From: Kangiella sp. HD9-110m-PIT-SAG07
GTDB lineage: Bacteria; Pseudomonadota; Gammaproteobacteria; Enterobacterales; Kangiellaceae
Direction: 5' to 3'
DNA length: 52,550 nt
Assembly: GCA_003370465.1 (NCBI GenBank)
Contig: QQTG01000031.1
Location: forward strand, 1 to 52,550
Made by a program: the position numbers and the translations under genes. The notes beneath the pieces are model-generated. The model saw nothing but the letters and a program-made list of their open reading frames with translations. It did no database searches and was not told the DNA's origin. Below, one piece after another: positions 46,789-52,550 of this stretch (positions within the stretch are counted from its first letter, which is position 1; every line of letters starts with the position of its first letter).

Positions 46789-48489
46789 TCAATGGGCATC
46801 GCCTTTGCGAAAATCATCCCAGTATTGTTTTACCGTTTGCTTCATATCCTTGTGGAGCAGCATGATGCCTAATAGGTTGGGCAGTGTCATCATGACAATA
46901 GCCACGCTTGCAAGCTTCCAGACTACCGTCGTATCGATAACAGCAGCCACAGCAAACATCACAACATAAACCACCCGATAAATGAGCACGCCTTTGTGTC
47001 CAAACAAGTAAATAACGGCACGATCACCATAATACGACCAAGCAATCGCGGTAGTAAACGCGAAGAGCAAGAGACCGATTGATACAATATACTTACCATG
47101 TTCACCTAAGAAGCCTTTTGTGAATGCCTCTGCGGTTAAACTGGCGGAGTGGATCAATGACTTACCTTCAACCACAACCTCCGCATTCTCTAACTTGCCG
47201 TTGTCTACCGTAATCACACCAGTAATTGGAGTCAGCTTTTGTGTCTTACTGTCTAGCTCTTTAAAAGTAACATCTTCAGCAACAGAGTTGGCATTCAGTA
47301 ATGTGTAACCATCTGAGATTGCCTCACCATTTTGAAGAGAAATGCTGCCGCTATAAGCTTTGACTTGTGAATCTTTGGTACTACTTGGCTCAAGGAATAA
47401 TCGTAGCTGTTCAATATCTTCAGCATCCTTATCAGTCCAAGCACCAGCAACAAAGTTCATATCAGTTCTATCAAAGGTATTTTCGTGTTTATCTTTCCAA
47501 ACACCCGATGACAAAATCACAAGAGCTGTTAGCGTACAAATAATCAATGTATCAATGAATGGCTCTAGCAATGACACCATACCTTCTGATGCTGGCTCTT
47601 TGCCTTTCGCTGCTGAGTGCGCAATAGCTGCCGAACCTTGACCAGCCTCGTTTGAGAACAAACCACGATTAACACCACGTTGCATTGCGTAGGCGAAGCT
47701 TGCGCCTAAGAAACCGCCAACCGCCGATGAACCAGAGAAAACACTTCCAATAATCGCTGAGAAGGATGGGATAATATTCTCGTAGTTGTAGAAAATAACT
47801 AACAATGCACCGATAACATATAGAACAGCCATAAATGGCACTACTCTCTCAGCAACTTTAGCGATACGCTTAATGCCGCCAATAATGACCATTGCTAACA
47901 AGATTGCTAGGCCGACACCAGTAATCCAATTTGGAATAGTGAAAGTATCGTTCATTACCTGAGCAATATTGTTAATTTGAGGCATGTTGCCCGTACCGAA
48001 ACTGCTGATGATAGTGGCGATGGCGAAAATAACACCTAACCACTTCATATTGAGCTTGTTCTCCATGTAGTACATCGGGCCACCCGCCATGGTGCCGTCT
48101 TCTGTTTTTTCACGGTATTTATGGGATAGCGTAACTTCCACAAACTTGGTGGTCATACCCAAGAACGCAGTTACCCACATCCAGAAAATCGCCGCTGGAC
48201 CACCAATCCATATTGCTAGCGCAACGCCACCAATGTTACCGGTACCCACCGTACCCGAAAGCGCGGTAGATAGAGCCGCGAAATGAGATGTATCGCCTGG
48301 ATCATCTTTCTTACTGTATTTACCTTTTACAATTCGAACGGCTTGTCCGAAATAACGAATTTGAGGAAAGCCAAGATAAATGGTAAAAAATAAACCAACA
48401 CCAATTAGTATGAACGGAAAATAATCCGCAGAACCAAGAAATCCATCCAGAAAATCCAGTCCGTTTTTAATTGTTTCTATAATGTCCAA
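46789..48489 (-). CDS. Alanine/glycine:cation symporter (AGCS family) with extra extracytoplasmic domain
   Basis: The 566-residue protein has AGCS motifs: [29 protein letters not shown] (about 77-105), [13 protein letters not shown], and [22 protein letters not shown]. Family members are usually about 450-500 residues. Here about 120 residues (about 331-450), polar and beta-rich with [10 protein letters not shown] and [10 protein letters not shown], are inserted between two membrane helices. AGCS proteins import alanine or glycine with sodium. The insert may face the periplasm. The gene is single, with a terminator after it. Confidence 0.92.
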   Translation of the reverse strand: MDIIETIKNGLDFLDGFLGSADYFPFILIGVGLFFTIYLGFPQIRYFGQAVRIVKGKYSKKDDPGDTSHFAALSTALSGTVGTGNIGGVALAIWIGGPAAIFWMWVTAFLGMTTKFVEVTLSHKYREKTEDGTMAGGPMYYMENKLNMKWLGVIFAIATIISSFGTGNMPQINNIAQVMNDTFTIPNWITGVGLAILLAMVIIGGIKRIAKVAERVVPFMAVLYVIGALLVIFYNYENIIPSFSAIIGSVFSGSSAVGGFLGASFAYAMQRGVNRGLFSNEAGQGSAAIAHSAAKGKEPASEGMVSLLEPFIDTLIICTLTALVILSSGVWKDKHENTFDRTDMNFVAGAWTDKDAEDIEQLRLFLEPSSTKDSQVKAYSGSISLQNGEAISDGYTLLNANSVAEDVTFKELDSKTQKLTPITGVITVDNGKLENAEVVVEGKSLIHSASLTAEAFTKGFLGEHGKYIVSIGLLLFAFTTAIAWSYYGDRAVIYLFGHKGVLIYRVVYVVMFAVAAVIDTTVVWKLASVAIVMMTLPNLLGIMLLHKDMKQTVKQYWDDFRKGDAH

Positions 48490-48576
48490 GAAATGATCCC
48501 CATGTCACTTATAAGTTAAAATTATCGGCTAACCTTACCATTATGAGAAAAGCTTGGCTAGTGACTTTGTCGTTCC

Positions 48577-49686
48577 TCACTCATCCTCAAACGCCCCATC
48601 TAAGTACTCTAGCGGCAACTGCACAAAGTTAATAGATTCAGCATTTTGGAAGCGAACGCCTAGCCCTAAAAGTCGCACTGACTTATCTCTTCGGTGAAAC
48701 CCCTCATCCATTAACTCGTAAAAAAGATCATCGTTAACACCAAAACTGGTTCGCTCCACGGTTGTCGCTGAAAAATCACTAAACTTCAGCTTTACGAACA
48801 TCTTATTTACCGGAGCATCGACTTTAGAACGGCCCAGACGCTGCTTTAATGTTCTTAACAACCTAGGTAATTCAGACAAACAATCTTCTAAAGTGTATAA
48901 ATCTTTATCGTAAGTGTTTTCAACACTAAGTGATTTTCGAGGATAATGTGTAATCACCGGCCGATCATCAATTCCCCTTGCCAGGTAATACAAACTGCGA
49001 CCGAAGGCTCCAAACTTTCGAGTTAGCTCCAGCAGCTCCAACTGTTGTAAGTCTTTGCAACTATAGACCCCCATGTTGTGAAGCTTCTCAGACGTCTTCT
49101 TCCCTACGCCCGGAATCTTCTTTACCTCTAAATCAGTCATAAATGACTCTATCGCATGCGGCTCGATAACAAACTGACCGTTTGGCTTTTCCCAGTCCGA
49201 AGCAACTTTGGCTAGAAACTTATTAGGAGCGATTCCAGCCGATGCTGTTAGTTTTAACTCTTGATAAATATCATGACGAATTGCCTGCGCGATATAAGTC
49301 GCACTCCCTTTGTATTCAGTCGACTCTGACACATCCAAAAATGCCTCGTCCAGTGACAAAGGTTCGATCAAAAGCGTGTATTTAGCAAAAATCGAACGAA
49401 TGACCTTGGAGTCATGGCGATACTTATCGAAATTCGGTGGGACAATGATGAGGTTAGGACACAAACGCTTTGCATGAGCCGAAGCCATCGCTGAATGAAC
49501 GCCATAAGTTCGTGCTTCGTAATTACAGGTCGCAATTACCCCACGCTTATCGGGCGATCCGCCCACCGCCACTGGCGCACTACGCAACAAAGGATCATCC
49601 CGCATTTCAATGGCTGCATAGAAACAGTCCATATCCACGTGGATAATCTTTCGGTTAGCTTGGATTTCAGGTAAGGCGTCAGGCAT
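48577..49686 (-). CDS. dinB: DNA polymerase IV
   Basis: A Y-family translesion polymerase of 369 residues. The palm has HVDMDCFYAAIEMRDDP with the first metal Asp, and PLSLDEAFLDVS with the catalytic Asp-Glu pair; the thumb has the helix-hairpin-helix KIPGVGKKTSEKL, and a little-finger domain follows. The C-terminal end FEDE is short and does not show a clear QLxLF-type clamp motif, although VQLPLEYL near the end may serve. No obvious LexA box was found upstream. Confidence 0.95.
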   Translation of the reverse strand: MPDALPEIQANRKIIHVDMDCFYAAIEMRDDPLLRSAPVAVGGSPDKRGVIATCNYEARTYGVHSAMASAHAKRLCPNLIIVPPNFDKYRHDSKVIRSIFAKYTLLIEPLSLDEAFLDVSESTEYKGSATYIAQAIRHDIYQELKLTASAGIAPNKFLAKVASDWEKPNGQFVIEPHAIESFMTDLEVKKIPGVGKKTSEKLHNMGVYSCKDLQQLELLELTRKFGAFGRSLYYLARGIDDRPVITHYPRKSLSVENTYDKDLYTLEDCLSELPRLLRTLKQRLGRSKVDAPVNKMFVKLKFSDFSATTVERTSFGVNDDLFYELMDEGFHRRDKSVRLLGLGVRFQNAESINFVQLPLEYLDGAFEDE

Positions 49687-49726
49687 GCCTTATTTTATGA
49701 TGGAACTAAAGGGTTGTCATTACTAG

Positions 49727-49758
49727 GTTGGGTTAGAAACCCTACTTCATAACCCAAC
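49727..49758. repeat. REP-like inverted repeat
   Basis: GTTGGGTTA and TAACCCAAC are perfect nine-base arms around a 14-base loop. No T-run follows. It resembles the palindrome at 19392-19434. Confidence 0.5.
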
Positions 49759-49825
49759 ACTCTCTTCGTATCTTGATGCAGCAAACTAATGGCAGAACAG
49801 TTACGTATAAAGAAAAGGTACGCAT

Positions 49826-50197
49826 TTATCTAACTATTTCTTCCTTTATCATTTCAGGCAACCCAAACCACAAACTATCAAAATGAATTTGCTTGCTTTT
49901 AGGCAACCAATCGGCAACTATGGCATCTACTCTTTTTCTTATATCAGTATAGCGGTATACCTCTACCCACCCCTGTTTTTTGGGGTCATACTTAACGGGA
50001 ATCGCACCGTTTGCAAGCAACGCCTGTATATGTCTCTGGGTATACTCCTCAAGTTGCCTGCCATCAATGCCAAAACTTTCAATTAAAACCGGTATTATTT
50101 GCCATAAACCTACTAAGTCTCGCTCTAATTCATTTGCGATTTTCTTCACCGACTCTTCAACAGTGTAGTCAAAGTGCTTGCTGGTTTGTCTGCTCAA
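49826..50197 (-). CDS. Hypothetical protein co-transcribed with the histidine kinase
   Basis: The 123-residue protein is not recognised. It is soluble, with helical N-terminal (about 10-65) and a mixed C-terminal part with YDPKKQGWVEVYRY and HFDSLWFGLP. It has no signal peptide or Cys. The start is TTG, overlapping the kinase stop (TTGA), and no other start lies in the first 100 residues. The overlap argues for coupled translation with the kinase and hence a possible link to its signalling; that is inference. Confidence 0.65.
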   Translation of the reverse strand: MSRQTSKHFDYTVEESVKKIANELERDLVGLWQIIPVLIESFGIDGRQLEEYTQRHIQALLANGAIPVKYDPKKQGWVEVYRYTDIRKRVDAIVADWLPKSKQIHFDSLWFGLPEMIKEEIVR

Positions 50198-51603
50198 AAA
50201 CTCAACCTCATCAAGGCTCCACCCAGCTCGCTGCTATCGATGTCTATTTCACCATTATAGGCAGCCACGATTTCTGTAACGACTGACATGCCAATGCCCT
50301 GCCCTTCCACAGTTTCATCGAGACGCTTACCGCGCGACAGGATAGCCAGACGCACATTCTCAGGAATCCCAGGACCATTATCTTCTACTGTAATTTGGAC
50401 TTTACCGGCAATTCGTTGCGCTCTGATCCGAACCTTTGACTGAGTCCATTTGCAAGCGTTATCCAGTACATTACCAAACACTTCATAGAAGTCACCTTCG
50501 TCTAAAGCAATCATTAAGCCTTTGCTGACATCAACATCAATGGAGACGCCCTTGTCTTGATACACTTTTTGCAAACTAGTCGCTAGCTTACCCAGCGCAG
50601 GCTCAACTTCCATTGAGCGCATCATGACTTGTGGCCCACTGGTGGCTCTTTGCAATTGATAGGCGACGATTTGATCCATGCGACCTATCTGATCAGAGCA
50701 AATGGTGGACAACTCATCAGCGTCGTTGCTTTTGTTTTGCAATGCGGTATGCATCACCGCTAGTGGAGTTTTCAAGCTATGCGCCAAATTGCCCAACGTC
50801 TCTCTATAGCGTTTACTTTGGTGACGCTCGCTTTGAATAAATCGATTAATATTTTCGGTTAAGCGTTGTAGCTCTTGCGGATATTGGTCTGAGAGCGTGC
50901 TGAGCAACCCTTTTTCGATTTGATGCAACTCCTTTACTGCTCGACGAATGGGACGTAATGTCCAACGCATCACCACGAAGAGTATTACCAATAACGATAA
51001 GGCCATGATTGATAGCCAAAACCACAACTGATTACGGTAAGCAGAAATTACTTGGTCAAATGGGCGCTTATTTTCAAGAATGACAAAGTGATAGAGGGAT
51101 ATGGCGCCTTCTGGCGACTCCCACTCGGCAATATAATGGAACCTAAAAAACTCAGTATCATCCATGCTGATTTCAGCCAGCGTTCCTTCTCCCGGGAGGC
51201 TAAGCGGAAGCGGTACTTTATGTTGCTCTTGATCGTAGCGAGCTGATAGCGATTTCCAGATCAGGCTTTCAGTCTCATCATAGACTAGCGCCGACATACC
51301 GCTGTTATATTGGTTAAAGCGTTTATCTGAAGGGATTTCTTCCGGCAAGAATAAATCGCCGGGTTCAAGTTCATCCGCATAAGACAGTAAACTATAAAAC
51401 TGAGCATACAGTCTTTCGAAAGTAGCCTGCCGAATACCTGCTTTGTAGGAATCGAGCAAAACAAAGCTCATGGCAGCAATAAAAAATACCAGCACAATAC
51501 TGGTATTTAATAATAGACGTCGCTGTAATGAATAAGGCGACTTAGATGGTTTTATTGTATTTTCTGACAATTCCGCCACGAGTTTTCCTAGCTTGCGATG
51601 CAA
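50194..51603 (-). CDS. PhoQ-like sensor histidine kinase
   Basis: The 469-residue protein has two membrane helices (about 30-50 and 195-215) around a periplasmic sensor domain of about 140 residues, then a HAMP-like linker, HisKA with phospho-acceptor His in NLAHSLKTPLAV, and an HATPase domain with NVLDNACKW, EDNGPGIP and GQGIGMSV. This matches the PhoQ-type group that lies beside a PepSY gene. The start is TTG at 51603, ten bases after the regulator stop; a later GTG is possible. The signal is unknown. Confidence 0.9.
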   Translation of the reverse strand: MHRKLGKLVAELSENTIKPSKSPYSLQRRLLLNTSIVLVFFIAAMSFVLLDSYKAGIRQATFERLYAQFYSLLSYADELEPGDLFLPEEIPSDKRFNQYNSGMSALVYDETESLIWKSLSARYDQEQHKVPLPLSLPGEGTLAEISMDDTEFFRFHYIAEWESPEGAISLYHFVILENKRPFDQVISAYRNQLWFWLSIMALSLLVILFVVMRWTLRPIRRAVKELHQIEKGLLSTLSDQYPQELQRLTENINRFIQSERHQSKRYRETLGNLAHSLKTPLAVMHTALQNKSNDADELSTICSDQIGRMDQIVAYQLQRATSGPQVMMRSMEVEPALGKLATSLQKVYQDKGVSIDVDVSKGLMIALDEGDFYEVFGNVLDNACKWTQSKVRIRAQRIAGKVQITVEDNGPGIPENVRLAILSRGKRLDETVEGQGIGMSVVTEIVAAYNGEIDIDSSELGGALMRLSF

Positions 51604-51613
51604 TTAACCAACA

Positions 51614-52297
51614 TCATGACTTATCTAAATTACCGTTTAATCGGTAACCGCGTCCTCTCAAAGTTTCTATAGGCTTTAGACTACCATCAGGGTCAATCTT
51701 CTTGCGCAAGCGTCCAACAAACACTTCAAGCACGTTTGAGTCACGATCATAATCTTGTGCGTATAAATGTTCAGTCAGCTCAGTTTTAGAAACTACCTTG
51801 TCTGGATTAAGCATCAAGTATTCAAGTACTTTGTACTCGTATGCGGTTAAATCCATCGCTTCGCCGTTCACCTTAACTTCTTGCTTAAGGCTATTAAGAC
51901 TGATGGGACCTTTTTCAATTTCTGGCTTGGCGTAACCTGAAGCGCGGCGTAATAAAGCGTTAACTCTTGCCAATAACTCTTCAATTTGAAACGGCTTAAC
52001 TAAGTAATCATCGGCGCCAGCGGCTAAACCATCGACTTTATCCTGCCAATGACCGCGAGCTGTAAGAATTAATACCGGAAAACCAACATCTTCTTTACGC
52101 AATGTTTCTATAACCTCAATACCCGAAATATCGGGCAGACCAAGGTCAAAAATTCCTAAATCAAAAGAAAACTCTCGCCCTAAGTACAAACCTTCTTCGC
52201 CATTAGGCGCTTCCTCCACCACGTAACTTTGCTTCTCTAGCGCAGTTACCAACTGTTGACGCAAAGCATCATCATCTTCCATCAAGAGTATTTTCAT
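51614..52297 (-). CDS. PhoP/OmpR-family response regulator
   Basis: The 227-residue protein has a receiver domain with acidic DDD near residue 8-10, the phospho-acceptor Asp51 in GIFDLGLPDISG, Thr in ILTARG and Lys in LVKPF, then an OmpR-type winged-helix DNA-binding domain (about 128-222) with YEYKVLEYLMLNP and VFVGRLRKKID. A GGGGTGA ribosome binding site precedes the ATG. It pairs with the histidine kinase gene directly after it. Confidence 0.95.
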   Translation of the reverse strand: MKILLMEDDDALRQQLVTALEKQSYVVEEAPNGEEGLYLGREFSFDLGIFDLGLPDISGIEVIETLRKEDVGFPVLILTARGHWQDKVDGLAAGADDYLVKPFQIEELLARVNALLRRASGYAKPEIEKGPISLNSLKQEVKVNGEAMDLTAYEYKVLEYLMLNPDKVVSKTELTEHLYAQDYDRDSNVLEVFVGRLRKKIDPDGSLKPIETLRGRGYRLNGNLDKS

Positions 52298-52342
52298 TGT
52301 TATTCACCCCTAATTTTAAAGCTAAACCTTACTGCGAAACCA

Positions 52343-52550
52343 CTAACCTAAACGCCCAGTACAAGCATTGACATAAATATAGCGCACTCGTCCTGAGTCG
52401 GTTAGCACCTTAACTCGGTAAACCGGAGGGCGCGCGCGCATGTTCAAACTGGCAGATAATACCTTACCATTGATTCTCCGCGCAGCGGCACTCATAGCAG
52501 CACCCTTCCCAATGGGATTGCAGCTTTTATTTTCTCGAAGCTCTGGAGTT
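52343..52550 (-). CDS. PepSY domain protein, C-terminal part
   Basis: An open frame enters from the right edge and ends at a TAG (52345-52343), giving 69 residues. The pattern GAAMSAAARRINGKVLSASL, PPVYRVKVLTDSGRVRYIYVNACTGRLG is a PepSY domain. Small exported PepSY proteins often precede PhoPQ-like genes and are thought to modulate the sensor or inhibit peptidases. Any N-terminal signal peptide lies outside the window. Confidence 0.75.
   Translation of the reverse strand, partial: TPELRENKSCNPIGKGAAMSAAARRINGKVLSASLNMRARPPVYRVKVLTDSGRVRYIYVNACTGRLG

Overview
The window looks like chromosomal DNA of a marine gammaproteobacterium of moderate GC, most like Kangiella and its relatives. This placement is inference: it rests on gene content (a bacterial ACE-like M2 peptidase, sodium-coupled BCCT, SNF, AGCS and NhaC transporters, a FadR-like fatty-acid control pattern) and on synteny of the lipid A block with gammaproteobacteria such as Pseudomonas. 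No rRNA, CRISPR array, phage or intact insertion sequence was seen.

Layout. 0-4.2 kb: the 3' part of a BCCT transporter, gabD and argS. 4.3-12.7 kb: a long minus-strand envelope block (comEC, exbB, exbD, msbA, lpxK, a Trm112-like gene, kdsB, a low-molecular-weight phosphatase, a DUF924 gene). This couples lipid A flipping and phosphorylation to Kdo activation. 12.8-19.4 kb: a DUF2062 gene, lolCD for lipoprotein release, a small BamE-like secreted protein, a DUF2288 gene, nagZ, and an M2 metallopeptidase preceded by a Fur-like operator.

19.5-26.4 kb is the accessory part. It holds an AT-rich gene with two TerB-like repeats and a BRCT domain, then a two-gene RND efflux module lying between two identical 18-bp direct repeats, then a bilobal retropepsin-like protease. 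The RND pump gene is broken by one extra copy of a 10-bp tandem repeat, and the next gene of its operon is cut off at the right-hand 18-bp repeat.

26.4-36.5 kb: trhA/hemolysin III and fadH, the divergent sppA, then tRNA-Asp with a tRNA-like structured element downstream, ycgN, ycgL, rnd and fadD, and an alpha/beta hydrolase. 36.8-44.7 kb: one probable six-gene minus-strand operon (SNF symporter, two amidohydrolases, NhaC antiporter, transglutaminase-like protein, YtnP-like metallo-hydrolase). 44.9-52.5 kb: an acyl-CoA dehydrogenase, an AGCS symporter with an extra extracytoplasmic domain, dinB, and a PhoPQ-like two-component system with a PepSY protein gene upstream and an unrecognised 123-residue protein downstream.

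The clearest cross-locus signal is regulatory. FadR-type palindromes lie upstream of all three recognisable beta-oxidation genes (fadH, fadD, acyl-CoA dehydrogenase). The strongest structural oddities are the repeat-bounded, recently frameshifted RND module and the 113-nt element beside tRNA-Asp, which keeps a complementary acceptor stem and CCA but has an unrelated hairpin-rich interior.
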